Notes: generated by a model not told the origin, from the letters alone. A stretch of 64,000 nt of DNA from Dermanyssus gallinae (GCA_003439945.1 QVRM01006416.1:1894501-1958500); one strand, 5' to 3'. Positions 36,028 to 48,545 are shown, counted from the first letter of the stretch. Numbers and translations are program-made.

Positions 36028-36145
36028 TCTCTCTATGGTTGTTGTTGTTGCTTTTGTTGTTGTTGTCGTCGTTGTTGTTGATGATAATGTCGTTATTGTT
36101 AACGTTATTGCTGCCGCTGGTGCTACTGTTGTTGGTTGTGTCGTT
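36028..36145. repeat. (TTG)n-rich array
   Basis: Imperfect TTG repeats with TCG and ATG interruptions. Confidence 0.9.
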
Positions 36146-38060
36146 GTCGATGTCATTCTAGTATTGCTGTATTGCAGCAATCGCTGCTAGGGCGTTTTCA
36201 TGTATTTTTCCACACCGGCCTTTCTTTGTTGTTTTTTGGAGGCCGTTTTTATAGGCCGCCTCTAACTTCCCCCTCGCTTCCTGCCCGAATATCAAATAAG
36301 TGTGTCTGCATTTTGCACTTGGAAAGTTTTTGTATCGCGATTCGAGTTTCGTTGTTCAAACAGGAGATCTAACCGAGGTAGATTGGCTGTGGCAAACGCT
36401 TGGGAGCAGCGCCTAGGCCTGGGCAACTTACGTGTTCTGTACTGCGAACAAACCCTGCATGTGTTGAGCTAGTTGAGGCTTCTAAATCGAAGAACAGAAA
36501 GAGAGGTGTTTGGCAAGAACAAGTGCGATATTATAGAGAAATATGAAATCCAGACACGATTCGAACCAAACAACGGAAAATGGCAATGAAACAATGACAG
36601 TAAAGCGTCTACTCACAGGTGCTATGATGACCGAAATCGAGGCCAGGCGAAACGAATACTTTTAAACAACGGATGTGAGTAAGAGTCGGTAACATATTGT
36701 TATTTAGTTTATAATAAATGCCGAACGCATCGTGTTCTAGTAAAGCCTTCTTTTTCGGTTAGAGAAGCAAGCCACTTTCAGAACACTTGCCATCAACTGC
36801 TGAGTCTATTAGAGAATGGAATAGTACAGCTTCAAGTGATCTACAGTTTCAAGACACAAACGCCGACCGATGTGAAGTGAGGCCAGGTCGAGAAAGTTCG
36901 ATCTCGAGTTAAAAAGTAAGGAAGGGTTTGGTTAGAGTCCCTTCAAAAATGCCCTATGATATGGAGCACTGCGAGATCCGCCAATAAATAGATTGTTGTT
37001 GTTATTGCTGCTGCTGCAGCGGTTGTTGTTGTTGTTGTTTTTGTTGTTGTTGCTAATGCTGTTGTTGTAGTAGTAGTTGTTGTCGTCATTGTTGCTGTTA
37101 TTCTCGGCAACGTTGTTACCGCAGCCAGTAAATAAAGCAGTTTTACAAGCATCTCCAAGTAAAATTCAGCTGTTTCGGCATAATATTTAGTAAATGAGTA
37201 CTTAATAGTCAATGCTCGTCTTCGTTCGAACTTTTCTTTCAATACTGCTCAATCAGTACTACAACAGCTAACTTTTCTCGTAACTAGTAGTATTGCTACT
37301 ACGGCCAGCTATAAGAACTAGATTTAATTTACGGTGGCTTAAACATATTGTTACATTTGCAGCCTTTTTTCTTAGTTACTGCCCCACATGTTCCGCAAAA
37401 ACAAGACGCAACGCAAATTCGATCTCTTAAGTTCTTTTCTCGGTATACTTATTTCCTACCACGATATATATATTGCTGACCGTGGCCCTTTGCAAATAAC
37501 ATGATTGTCTGTGTAGCTACGTGATTCGCGGTCACAACCATTATTGGAAATGCGCTTCTTCCTGCCCTTACAGTAAAATCTTCCTCATCAGCGTCATGGT
37601 CATTATCCTATTTCAAATACCAGTAACAAAGGTAACCGAACCAAGTTTTTCCAATATTATTGCTCTATTGTGTGAGTCACTTATACTAAATTTAAGATTA
37701 ATAAGATCCAGAGGAAGCGCTGTCATTGATTTCTTCCTAAAATAATCTTATTGAAATAGATCATCTACACAGAAGGAAAGCAATTTGCGGACATACTAGT
37801 TTAGTTACTTTTCAGTAAATACCCGTTGCTATTCTTTAAAGCAAATTCTCAGATGCATCGCTAGTCTCAGTTCCGTTCAAGTGCGAGTACCTGAAAAAAA
37901 AGACACGTGACCATAAAAATAGCGAATGGAAGTTTATTGTTTGTATGATGACCGGATTTTGTTTTGTTCTGTCAAATTTGCCCCGTTTTTTATTTGGATC
38001 TTCGTCGTATCAGGAACCCGCTCATCCGCTTGATAAGTAGCCGACAAAAGCTCATTCATG
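36146..38060. other. No recognisable gene; one TTG array
   Basis: It includes a TTG/CTG array at about 36993-37095 which, like the SINE at 63.1 kb, follows a sequence ending in GATTG. The upstream 36840-36990 segment might be a retroposed unit, but I could not identify one. Nothing coding is supported. Confidence 0.5.
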
Positions 38061-38088
38061 TTCAGTGGAACTTCAATACGTGTTAATC

Positions 38089-38920
38089 ATGGCAGGACAT
38101 GGTGCCTCTTGTTTGCAATATGAGCGAAAAGCAGCTATTGTCCGTGCCCTCCGAGCCGGACAGTTCTGCGCAACGATTGCAAATTTCCGTGGTGTGAGTC
38201 TACAAAGAGCTCAGCAGATTGCAGCCGGTTGCACGCGGTTGCAGCAGAAACAGAAGCAGGCTTCCATACAGTAAAAAAACAGATTCACAACAAAGTGCGC
38301 ACACCAACGTCTCAAGAACTGATAGACACAGTCCAACGTCAAATTCATCCGAGAATCATTCGTTCGTCTCTCGACAAATAATTACTCATCGTAACTGCAA
38401 AAATCACCCACAGGAACGGTCGCTGGCTTGCCCAAGGTCTCGATGATATCCCCGTTGTAGGAAAACACAAGTGCCCGGCCAGGGTTGACGTTCTGACTGT
38501 GGGAGTGTGAAGGAAACATTATGCCGCCGTAATTTCTATTAAAGAAGTGAAACCATTGCAAAAGGAGCTTACTAATTCGGATTTTGCAAATTGTCGTAAA
38601 ACCACGGATACATGAAGTACCTGTAAGGAACTGCCATACGTCTTTTTAGCAAGATGGGGCTCTCGCTTATTCCAGCCGTTTAGTACAGGAGTAGTTCCCT
38701 GAGCATATGAGCATGTTTTGGGGCAAGGACATAACATGACAGCCGAACAGCCTCAGTTCGAAATCGCTGGACTACTATGTATGGGGCTTGAGTGAGCGAT
38801 AGTCTAACAACAAGTCTCGACATTCTAGCGTAGACTGCCGCCCACTGCCGCTATTAAGAAGCGTTCAACGATTTATATGGGGACATTTTGGAAGGTGACC
38901 AGCGCAGGCGGGCGTTATAT
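38089..38920 (+). mobile_element. Tc1/mariner relic, lineage with AAIVRALRAG start
   Basis: The N-terminus is well preserved: MAGHGASC, then YERKAAIVRALRAGQFCATI and ANFRGVSLQRAQQIAA, an HTH like those of a common arthropod Tc1/mariner family. It is followed by a frame-shifted RTQELIDTVQRQI segment. The catalytic core is largely deleted. The C-terminal portion is recognisable as FWGKDIT and SLDYYVWGLSE near 38715-38800, the counterpart of the third-aspartate region (NPLDYYVWG in the family). Many stops and shifts make it inactive. Two further relics of this lineage lie at 41410-42300 and 48150-48545 in the same orientation. Confidence 0.72.
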
Positions 38921-38929
38921 GTCCCGTTG

Positions 38930-39480
38930 ACCTCGAGTTTCTCTAACTAAAAAAAAAGTTTGACTTACTTCGACGAGGCTCGGTTGTTTTTGTTTTCTAG
39001 ACTCGTCACAGGTGATGAGATTTAGGTACATTTCTATCGACCTTTTACCTATGTTCCCGAGCTCGCACTGGTGAAGTGTTGGTGCATCAAACAAGTGAAG
39101 ATCTAGCGGTTTAGCTAGAGGTTGATGGTCGCCATCTTTTTCTCCATGAGTTAAATTGTGGCAATCGTCAATCTGAAAGAAAATGCGACAGCGCAAAGCG
39201 ATTGGTATAGGTCTACCAAAAGTTCTTATTTCGCTCACCAGAAAGAGCTCCAGAGCGTCTCTTAGATGACGGTACCTCTACCATGACCACGCGCCAGCTA
39301 CAGGGCTAAAACCACTGAGGCTTTTGTCGCCGCATCTGGCTGGTGATGCATGCAGTTTTTCCACCTGATTTGGCAATTGGAGGCGTACCATTATGACGCA
39401 TTCTTGGATGCATGTATCCACCGTCTCAGGAAATGTATAGAAATTAAAGGAAATTAACTTGGAACCTAAGTAATGATTGA
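38930..39480 (+). mobile_element. Possible mariner relic
   Basis: The plus strand contains LVTGDEI at about 39001-39021, matching the first catalytic segment (VTGDE-WV), then after many stops a C-terminus-like LDACIHRLRKCIEIKGN near 39399-39449, matching the KCIE-KGNY ending of mariners. The region between them is unrecognisable. The minus-strand frame 38915-39238 is probably its shadow. Moderate to low confidence. Confidence 0.4.
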
Positions 39481-39489
39481 ACATTATAC

Positions 39490-40050
39490 AAAAACATTAA
39501 GAGAACATCTACACCCTTCTTTAGAAAGTACAAAAAATTATATAGGCCCCTAGAACGATTAGTTTTATTTAGACGCTCCAAGTCGTTGAACATCTGTAGT
39601 AACGTCTAGTCTGAGCTGCGTCCTATATATTATTGCGAAGCGTCGAACAAGAATATTACGGGAGCCTAGGATTTGTCTGAGAGTGTCAGGCTACTTAATA
39701 ACTGAAGAGAGCAGTACCTAGCTAGAAATCAACGTTACCATTCGTGAGAACATTGCCGAAACTCATAATAAGATAAAATCACCGGTGTTGCCGAAATTGC
39801 TACTACAGATAAGGATTCAGTCGGATCAGATAGTCCAGGCCGGACCCAGACGGACATCAAACATAGTACGTACTTTTTTTAGTCTATCTTCTTTCTAATA
39901 CGCACATTTCAGTGGTTGACTCAGTCATCGAAAGACGAGTGTGTTTAAAATCGTTCAACCTTACTTGACGAATGACAGCAACGAAGCTTCAATAGCATGT
40001 AGCAACTCGAGGGGCGGAGATAGCGAGTAGAGTGCCGACGAATGACAGCA
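39490..40050. other. No recognisable feature
   Basis: Neither strand shows a conserved frame or repeat here. Confidence 0.5.
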
Positions 40051-40061
40051 AAGGCAATACT

Positions 40062-40189
40062 ATAAACAATAATGCAACAGCAGCATCAAAAGTAACACTC
40101 GCAGCAACCATGGCAGCAGCAGCAGCAACAAGAACAACAAAAGTGACGACAACAACCGCAACAACAGCAATTACAACAACAACTAAAAC

Positions 40190-40229
<40 letters not shown>

Positions 40230-40322
40230 AAACAGCAACAACAACAACAACAACCGCAACAACGATAACAACAACAACTGGAGCAGCAGCAGCAGTTGTG
40301 TCAACAGCAACAACAAGAGCGC
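40062..40322. repeat. (CAA)n / (CAG)n array
   Basis: About 260 bases of CAA with CAG and AAC variants. Gln-, Thr- and Leu-rich frames appear in all registers on both strands and are not evidence of a gene. Confidence 0.94.
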
Positions 40323-40324
40323 CA

Positions 40325-40958
40325 AATAGCTGGTTGGTGGCCGACCAAAGCCCTGAGTCGTCTAAGCGGATGGAGAGATGAATGGATGGACCCAACCACT
40401 GTTGGCTTCAACAAGCTGATCAACAAAATGATCATGGCCCGCTAAACGACGGAAGTTGCGTTGTGGTGGCGACAACGCCGTAGAAGTACGTAGACAGCGG
40501 ACGCGGTGCTCGCCATTAACGCGTCCCCCCGATTGACCAGCGACACCGGCAACAGCAACAGTCGCTGACGTATCAACGAACCAGTCTAGGACGCCGGCTT
40601 GTCTAACTTCTCTTCAACTTGACGCGTTGACTCGTTAAGCGGCGACGAAGGGGAGCGGGGGGCAGGCAGGGGCGGGAGGTGGGGGGTAACAACAGCAACA
40701 AAGATGACGGTGATGAACACGTCATCATCGGCTAGCGTCGTCGCCACCGTCTGGTCGAAAGTGGCGGCCCACCACCGGATGTCCCCGCCAAACAACTTTG
40801 ACAAGATCGGCAACTCGTTCTGTATCCTGTAAACTACCCCTCTGAGCCTTACAAACTGGAATTGAGCCTCGTGGCCAGTGTCTACATATGGTTGTATATA
40901 TATATATATATGTATACATAGTATACGAACGGGTTTCACGGTTGTTTTTAAGACTACC

Positions 40959-40996
<38 letters not shown>

Positions 40997-41400
40997 AGGG
41001 CAGCAGCCGTTATTGTTGATGTACGCATGTATGTACTTTTCAAGGAACTTCAGTACGTGTCCTTCGGTGATGATTTTTGCTCATTCCCCTCAAATGAGCC
41101 TAACAACATTTAGCAGTTGCGACGATTGGTCTAGACATTTGCCAACAGTTTGGTTAACGGAGCAGTGGTGCAAATTGCCACTAGCTACCAGCGCCACATG
41201 TTTTCTAAAATCGATCCTTTATGGCCACCGGCGCCAAAAAAGCATTTTGCAAAGTGGCTACAAAAAAAATGTGTATTATAACGATTACTTACTGTTGTTA
41301 TAGGTAGCAAATTATTAGGTAGCTAAGTTGTGTCTGATCTCATGTCTGGCATCACACAAGAGTTTATTTCACGTAGAATGTCAACAGACAACATTTATGG
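40325..41400. other. No recognisable gene
   Basis: It holds a GC-rich stretch at about 40620-40690 and TA tracts at 40893-40912 and 40963-40994. The minus frame 40586-40939 has no identifiable domain. Confidence 0.5.
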
Positions 41401-41409
41401 CCGACCGAG

Positions 41410-42300
41410 CAAAGAACAGCTATTGTACTCACTGTTCGCGTCATATGGACTTCTAGTGAGATTTTAGTGTTTCTTCGTGTTTCATGGAAACGGCGTTTAC
41501 ACGAGTGCGGCTAAATACGCGGCTGCAGAGCAAGCACACCAGGTTTCTAAATTGCAGAGCGGAATGGAGTCATCCAGCTCACGATGGAGTGCGCTGTGTA
41601 AGGACTCGAAAACTAGGTGTGTGAAAGACTAAGTGAGGCACTGCAGAGGTGCACTTCGGGGTACTTGATCTTCGTACTCCGATGCACGCTCTAAGCTTTA
41701 GGTGTAATGTGTCCGTACGAACCAATCGAAGTTGAGTTGTTCACGGTGGCCTTCTGTATCTGGCGTCCTGCTTACATAAGAAAATACGTCAGACGCCATC
41801 TTTCTGAGGCCTTCTCTGAGAAGCAAGCAGAGTAAATCGACATCGGTTGCTCCTGTGTCTCCTCAAGCACAAAAGCAGCAGGCCGTGTTCGAGTCTGTCG
41901 TTGACCGAGAAGAAAGAGAATAGTAGACGCAAAAATGTACCCGGAAATGGCCGGTGCCTCGCCGACAAACATCCAAAAGGTGATCCTATTGCGATACAGA
42001 TAAAGTTTGATTTTTTATGTGCACGCCGTGAATGATGACACCATATTTTATTTAAAAAAACACCCGCCCATACCAGCCGTTGAGTGCAGGAGTGGCTGGC
42101 GAGGCATACGGGCATATGTTCTGGTATACGCAATCAAAGTCGCTTAGAAATCCAGATCTAAGAGAATCTAGCATAAACACTCGGCATATCATGAAGGCAG
42201 ACTCGCTCATGGTTTCCATCTGGCAGACATTTGTAAACGTTGATTGGCAACCTTTGCAGGCAACAAAATGCCTGTTAGGTTACAAGTGCTGTGCGAGCTA
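41410..42300 (+). mobile_element. Tc1/mariner relic, same lineage as 38.1 kb
   Basis: Recognisable pieces on the plus strand are EQRTAIVLTVR (N-terminal HTH) near 41410, YVRRHLSEAFSEKQAE near 41785-41830, NGRCLADKHPKGDPIAIQI near 41950-42000, APAHTS near 42065, and LSAGVAGEAYGHMFWYTQSK near 42080-42140. The DNA around 42075-42125 aligns with 38670-38715 of the first relic. The pieces are in several frames with stops. The order of segments is that of a mariner-superfamily transposase. Confidence 0.62.
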
Positions 42301-42455
42301 GGTTTCGAATTGGAGCGGAGCTTTACGCAAACGGCCGTTACATTGAATTCGTTATTACATTGAATATTCGTCTCTACCGAAACGTGGAAACGATTTCGCT
42401 TAGGTATTTGTTTTCTTTTAGATACAACATTTAAACAAAGCGACATCAGTTATTC

Positions 42456-42460
<5 letters not shown>

Positions 42461-42497
<37 letters not shown>
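42461..42497. repeat. (TA)n microsatellite
   Basis: About 37 bases of TA beyond the 3' side of the relic. Confidence 0.95.
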
Positions 42498-42499
<2 letters not shown>

Positions 42500-43240
42500 G
42501 GGTGCTAACAGGTTGCGACTACCGCCACGGGAGAGCATGAGCTCTTTACCTCGGCGCCTATGTTCGCCTGTAAGCAAACGATTTGATTTTGTAATCGTAA
42601 CGACACCTTGCGCACTTTTGCCGCCTGCCAAGGCCAAAAAGGAAAAGTCAAACGAGGGGGGCACTAAAAAAGGAAAAATCAAATCGGTGACATTGCAAAT
42701 TGCTGCTGTGCCGTTTCGATGATGACAACAAACAAAGGGTTTTTACTATTTCTATTTCGGCGCAGCATTGCCAGCAAGCCATTAGGCGTACCCCTCCCAC
42801 ACACACACGCACACACACACAAGCAGCGACTCAGAGTTGACTAGCTGTGTGATGTGAGGTGTGCACCCCAGCGGGTTGTGCCCATTGCGGTCGAGTCATT
42901 ACTGATCGGCGCACCGGCGACACATCGGTACGGATCTGCTGGCAACCTGGTTGCTGGGCCGCCTGTATCTGCCGTCGGCTGTTAGGACACCAATGGATGA
43001 AGGGAGGGATACACGGGGGGTCGTTCGGGCTGTCCCAGTCAAACAACTTGCCCCACTTCATCAATAGAGCAGACAGAACCGACCGTTTTGTCGTCGGCTG
43101 AACAACACGTCGCATTGTGTGGTGTCAATGGATGCGGCGTCGCTGTTGTTGAATCGTGGATCTAAGCACTAGTTGTTGGCACTGTGTGGATAGTGGTAGC
43201 AGCTCCAGCTGGCAATATGGGCTTGCTTTGCTTTGTTTTC
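42500..43240. other. No recognisable gene
   Basis: A CA microsatellite lies at about 42801-42821. No coding similarity was seen. Confidence 0.5.
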
Positions 43241-43242
43241 TG

Positions 43243-43392
43243 CCAACAACAACAACAACAACATCTACAGCAACGGCAGCAGCAGCACCACTAACAACAA
43301 CAAGAACAACAACAACAACAGCAGCACTAACAACAACAACAACACCGACAACAACAGCAACAACAACAACAACAACAACAGCAACAACAAAG
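43243..43392. repeat. (CAA)n array
   Basis: About 150 bases of CAA/ACA with CAG interruptions. A short TTG run in the opposite sense sits at 43466-43482. Confidence 0.93.
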
Positions 43393-43790
43393 CTGCCCTA
43401 CTAGAGGACTGAGGCTTACCGACTTGGCGAAATTGAGACGATAGATCATTGCCGCTGGTAGTTGCTGCGGTTGTTGTTGTTGTCACGACAACGGCGCGGC
43501 CATTTCGACACATTTCGCACAGCCGTCGTTGAATCTTGCATTAAACAGAACCCGGCTTGTACCGGTGAAGTTGGTTTCATTGACACACAAAGGTATCACA
43601 CCGTACAAACAGCACAATTATACAGCAGGCTGTTTCTGTTCTCACTGTTCTGTACAGCGTCTCAGACCAGAGCAAGACGGACAAAGCTAACATGTATGTA
43701 AGCACTACTAAACAAAGACTCTTCACTCTTTTTTCTTGACAATGAAACCAATTACCCCGTTCGGGTGGGTTAACGCCATGGTATATGTAT

Positions 43791-43819
43791 ATGATTATGC
43801 ATATGTATATGTATATGTA

Positions 43820-43887
<68 letters not shown>

Positions 43888-43890
43888 TAT
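43791..43890. repeat. TATG and (TA)n microsatellite
   Basis: Starts as ATATGT repeats and becomes pure TA from about 43827. Confidence 0.95.
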
Positions 43891-43892
43891 AC

Positions 43893-44590
43893 TAAGTCCA
43901 TTGTAGATTAGTACTGTACACCACGGTCTGTTCTGATAGACGTTCACAGCCCGCCAACGGGAATTTACGCTGCTTAGATTTCTGCTTGATATGTCAGTAT
44001 CTTATAAATTATGCCTATGTCTAGAATGTATATATATCATATTAGCGGAGGTAAGTGTGTTTAACGCGATTTTGACCTAATGGGATTGAATATTCTCGGC
44101 AAATATTATACATTACACTCGACCTTTACTGCTAGCATGCAATTCGACTTTTCCCCTGTTGCTACGCCTCAAATGGCACACACCCAATAAAAAGAATCTG
44201 GGATATTATTATTCATAAGCCTACGTTCCTAAAATAATAGTATGCTCATTGTTGTTGGCGATTACAACCTGCCAACTAAAGCAATTTTCAGTACTAATAC
44301 ACAATATAAGTATAATATAAAATGTAATTTACTTCACGGCACCACGGCGCTTAAAATAAAAGCGCTGTCGTTTTGATTGAAGGCATTTTGGTATGCAAGG
44401 CTTCCTAAGGAATTAGTGGGAAAATATTTAAAGTTCTATTGCGTTTTTAATGTTTTTATGTGCATGTTGTAATGCAAACCTGAGAATAAACTTCATTCGA
44501 TTAATGTATACTCATAATTTCATAAAATATAGCGTTTGCATACACATAAATATTTGGTCGCAAAATGTTTGTAGCGTTTTCATCAAAGGG
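43893..44590. other. AT-rich, no recognisable feature
   Basis: No frame or repeat family was identified. The 3' end of the mariner relic at 44600 may extend slightly into this region. Confidence 0.45.
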
Positions 44591-44599
44591 TTTTTATTT

Positions 44600-45325
44600 G
44601 AAAAACAAGAATGCAACAGTAAATTAATTAATAATGTATTCTTCGTTGCTGTTTACGATTTGCTCCCACTTCTTGACCAATTTGTTGATTCCATTTCGCT
44701 AGAAATCGCCAGGTCTGGTGTTAAAGAAGTTGTTGAGCTAGTAGGTCCAGTTCATCGTCGAAGATAAGTCCTTTCATATGACATTAGGTGGGTGCTGAAG
44801 AACCTCCCATTTGAACTCCCGGAGTGTGATTTTGAGGACTTGTGCAATGTAGGATTCTCGTAAAGCAGTATGGTCTGGCTGTGTCGAGTAGGGTCTATTC
44901 ATTCGAATAGTCTTATTTGCGCGGTGCAGTTGGCCAATGTAGAGCTCCTTGTTGACGTGGCGTTCTTTTTGAGTATTTTCCAATGCACTATACCTTCTCA
45001 GTCGCACCAAATGCAGATCATTGGAGATCCTGCTTGATTCTCGGCTTCGAGTTGTTTGACGACCGTCCTCCATCAAAAGCGCCTTGAAACGATTTTCGTC
45101 GATTTCAGAAGATCTTCTGCTGCTAGGCATATCGTCCAGGTTAAAGTTGCCTTTTTTTTAATTTTGGAAACCATTTCCGTGCTGCAGAATCGCCTAAATT
45201 ATTTTATCCGTACACGTCGCAAATGTTCAAGTGACTTCGGCAGCCTTTTGATCTCTATGGAAAGCGAAGAAGAACAGGTATCCAAAATGCTTATTTTTGT
45301 CTCCTGTGTATTCCATTTCTAAGCC
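44600..45325 (-). mobile_element. Internally deleted mariner relic, minus strand
   Basis: Reading downward: AAEVT then KKGNFNLDDMPSSRRSSEID, ENRFKALLMEDGRQT (HTH linker region), then directly VNKELYIGQLHRANKTIR and IAQVLKITLREFKWEVLQHP. After a second gap it continues with FFNTRPGDF and GINKLVKKWEQIVNSNEEYI with a stop near 44628. These are ordered blocks of a mariner transposase, but the parts holding the first Asp and the PYSPDLAP third-Asp block are missing and stops occur. The C-terminal block is in good register. This lineage differs from both the 32.5-kb and 18.7-kb elements. Confidence 0.85.
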
Positions 45326-45618
45326 TGAAAAAAAATTATACAAACAACAAATAACGCTGTTTTGTAGACCAGAAGGAGCTTTTAAATACATATAAACAAC
45401 AGCTGTTTCAAATACATATAAACAACATGCAGGACAGAAATAAATCGTTGTAAAATGAATGAAACATAAAACGCTTTGAATTTCTTTTTCAACCTCATAA
45501 ACTTTTAAGATGTTTCCATGCCTTTTTGTAATATGCGTTCGGTAGTAAATTTGGCAGAAAACTTGTATGGAGCCGACTCATGGACAGTAATGCATAATAT
45601 GTTCTACAATGTATATAT

Positions 45619-45660
45619 AGGCGAGCACTGCCGAGTGTGCAAATGTATTGTAAATGATAT
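45619..45660 (+). repeat. 65-bp dispersed repeat, partial copy 3
   Basis: GGCGAGCACTGCCGAGTGTG and the following 20 bases match copies at 22006-22069 and 23948-24012. It is bounded by TATATA on both sides. Confidence 0.85.
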
Positions 45661-45904
45661 ATATAGCTGTTCGACCTTCGTCAGCCTTATAGATATTGTA
45701 TTTTAATAGACGTTTTCTTTTTCAACACAAATGTGTTCCTTAGTTCCTTATATCCACACTAAAATAATGTTTTTATTAAGGGCAAATCTGCGTTACGTGA
45801 CGTACATAATTAGATATTTCTTAACAGGCATTTTTTTTAAAATTTTATAATACATATCGGACATAAGTCCAACGGGTAGTGTTTGTTGCGATGTGATTTT
45901 TGTT

Positions 45905-46240
45905 TCAAATCACCTCGTTATAAATTCAACGGTGAACGCCCGCTGGCGACAGCCGCTGTGAAGCAATATTGGGCAAAAATCATTTGACTGCGTTGGACCA
46001 CCCGCCTTATTCGCCTGATTTAGCACCTGCGGACAATTTTCTGTTCCCAATATTAAAATCCTGTCCACTCGATTGCAGGCAGGCAGGACGTGACGTGCGT
46101 GTAATAAGACGATTCCGGAAGGAGGCTTTCCAATAAGCGATCCAGAAACTGTGTAATTGTACAAACAAGTGTGTCAGCTTTGGAGGGATCTATCTTTAAA
46201 ATAAATAGTCCGATTTGTCATTTCCTTTGTATACGTTTTT
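45905..46240 (+). mobile_element. Mariner relic with intact third-Asp block
   Basis: The plus strand reads LTALDHPPYSPDLAPADNFL followed by FPILK at about 45980-46055, an unmistakable mariner third-aspartate region. The preceding AAVKQYWAK appears in another frame. Downstream, EAFQ and IQKLCN/CVSFGG fit a degraded C-terminus. The N-terminal half and first two catalytic blocks are absent. It ends before a large TA-rich region. Confidence 0.85.
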
Positions 46241-46270
46241 ATACTGTGTCAGTTTTTTACCGTTGTAGTA

Positions 46271-46300
46271 GTATATATATATATATATATAAATTTATAT

Positions 46301-46397
<97 letters not shown>

Positions 46398-46410
46398 ATA
46401 TATATATATA
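46271..46410. repeat. Long (TA)n microsatellite with interruptions
   Basis: About 140 bases of TA with AAATTTA, AAA and TTA interruptions that make it partly self-complementary. Confidence 0.96.
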
Positions 46411-46839
46411 GTATGGTTTTATTTCATTTTGAAGTTACAGTGGAATATGGAATATATATATATTGCTCACTTGCTACAACGGCTATTTTTGTTGCTCTGA
46501 TCATATCGTGTCCAATTCTATCTCTGTCTCTCTCTCTCTCTCGCTAAGCTGTGAGTCGTAGTCCCGGTAATCGAATAGGTTCGCAAGCTGTTCTTCCACC
46601 CATCAGTCAGATGTTGGAGAGGGAGGTGGCAGAGGTAGCAAGTTAGGGGGGGCTAGGCTAGTTAGGTCGTAATGCAGGGTCATTTCGCAGTGATCGCCGA
46701 CAGGCGATAAGGGCGACGTGATTCTGTCGCGGAGCCCCCGAGCCCCCGGGCCAGGGATATTCACAACCGGACGACAGCACAGGTTCCACCTGCGACAAGT
46801 CATTCCTTACGCTTTGTTACATAAATAAATGAGCGTTCT

Positions 46840-47020
46840 ATTTCTATTTCGCGTGTGCCTTGCGTTGCCAGAGGAGAAACATACGTGCACCAAACGGGTT
46901 CAAGCCCCGCCATTGCACAGTCGCATTTATGAGATCCGTCTGACGCGAAACAACGCCGAAGCAATTCCGTGGACGTTAAATGTTGGCTGAGAGTCAGTCC
47001 AAAAAAGTTCTTAGGATAGT
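46840..47020 (+). mobile_element. 5'-truncated SINE (family 1)
   Basis: It aligns along its length with the SINE at 63091-63262. Both share the GAGGAGA word, a box B-like GGTTCAAGCCC at 46897-46907, and the 3' core CGTGGACGTTAAAT...TTGGCTGAGAGTCAG. The box A half is missing. Unlike the 63-kb copy it is not followed by a TTG array. Same orientation as the other copy. Confidence 0.82.
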
Positions 47021-47021
47021 T

Positions 47022-48140
47022 TCTGTTGGCGCCACGTGTTGGCGCCAAAGACAAGTCGGCGATATATTTTGTTTCTTGGTGTTGCTGGTGTTGTTTTTGT
47101 CTTCATTCGTTATCGTCTTTTATCGTCGCCATCTTCTCAGCTTGAATAGCAAGGGCTTGATGTCGATTTGTCCCCAACCGACTAGTTGCTCGAAGTAAAA
47201 ACAGGGTCGTCATTGTTGCTATTGTTTTAGTAATGTATGTGATGCTGTATCGCGCGCAGCTGTTGTGGCACAGGATCGTCGCTGTAGTTCGACGATTTGC
47301 GTAGAGGTTACGTGATGTAGGTGTGACACTGAACGAGGCAGAGGGGCTGAAATCAAGGGAGAGGAGAAAAAGAGATGGAAATAACTCAAGAGCATGAGCA
47401 AAATTGAATGGGGTGCGATAGGGAAAAACGATAGGGTAAGCATTGTATCGGACAAAGACGCTCGTTTGTCCGCGTAAGCAGTTGCGATAAACAGGCAGAC
47501 CTCGGAAAAGCAACGTATACAGGAGGGCCTAAATAGATAGAACAGGCAGAAAACAGTGAAGATAGACAGGAGGCAAGCGAGCGAGGCGCATACGAATACA
47601 ACGTATCAACACGAGACAGAAGGAAAATGCGGCTGGGGAAAACGACGTGTCCATAGACGGCTATACTCGTTTGATGGCTTGCCGTATACACTAGACATAA
47701 TTTATGCAATATATGCGTACGTATCAATGATGTCGTCGGTCGTCCAGGTCGGCGGTGCGCTTACGTGAAGTACGTGAAAGAGAAATCAGTCAGTGAATAA
47801 ATAATAACAACAAAAACAGTAATGAGAACATTAGCAGACATAACAAACACAACACAAAGAGCAACGTACTTACAGTTATTTATATATTTATAAAAAAATA
47901 TATTTAAAAAAAAATATATATATATATCTCTTTTAAAATTGGGACATATTGACGGTCTCCCCGTGGTATCAAGTACGCGTTGACTCGCCATAATTGGTAG
48001 CTCGCACCGTCCCAGATGGCTGGGCACTTCCTGCCGAAAAGAAACTCCGATTAAGTTCATAAATCTTTTTGGTTTTCCGAAAGACATACGACAGATTGTC
48101 CTTTTACTTGACGACTTCATTTGGGGTAGAGTTCCCCAGG
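47022..48140. other. No recognisable gene
   Basis: A 12-base direct repeat containing TTGGCGCCA occurs at about 47026-47048. The minus frames 47103-47513 and 47386-47727 overlap each other in different registers and lack known domains. Confidence 0.5.
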
Positions 48141-48149
48141 TTTCTCAGG

Positions 48150-48545
48150 AAGGCCTTAGGTAAAAGTTGTATGTACTAATGAGCATTATGTCATATGCTC
48201 AGGCCGCATCTTTCTGAGGTCAAAACGCTGAGTGGCGTTTGTTGCTGGATTCTCTCAGCCATGAAGCAGCAAGCCGTCCTCGATTCTCTCTGAAGAACAC
48301 AACATTCATTGAGAATACAAACATTAATTGCAGAAATAGCCGCTTGCATGCCCACGTTTTAGGAAGTGAGCCAGTTCTTGCAGCCACCTTCTCTACATAT
48401 GTACATGTCCTGAGTGTTCTATCGATTGGAGGAGACGTTATGAATCACACTTCATGCAGAACAGTAGAGCCGTGAAAGTATAGACTCGCTAACAGTTTCT
48501 ATTAGGCAGACACGGATATCAGTAGGCGTGCTTTCAAACACTCAT
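48150..48545 (+). mobile_element. Tc1/mariner relic, third copy of the 38.1-kb lineage
   Basis: The frame 48239-48475 includes NTTFIENTNINCRNSRLHAH, a degraded form of the DEK-F...NRRN block around the first catalytic Asp (Asp itself lost), followed by VLSVLSIGGDVM, the hydrophobic strand before the PHFF segment. The upstream GCATCTTTCTGAGG word matches the 41.8-kb copy. No catalytic triad remains. Confidence 0.62.

Noticed and set aside
39278..39484. Minus-strand open frame of 68 codons
   Set aside because: It lies opposite the possible mariner C-terminus on the plus strand and has no recognisable motif.
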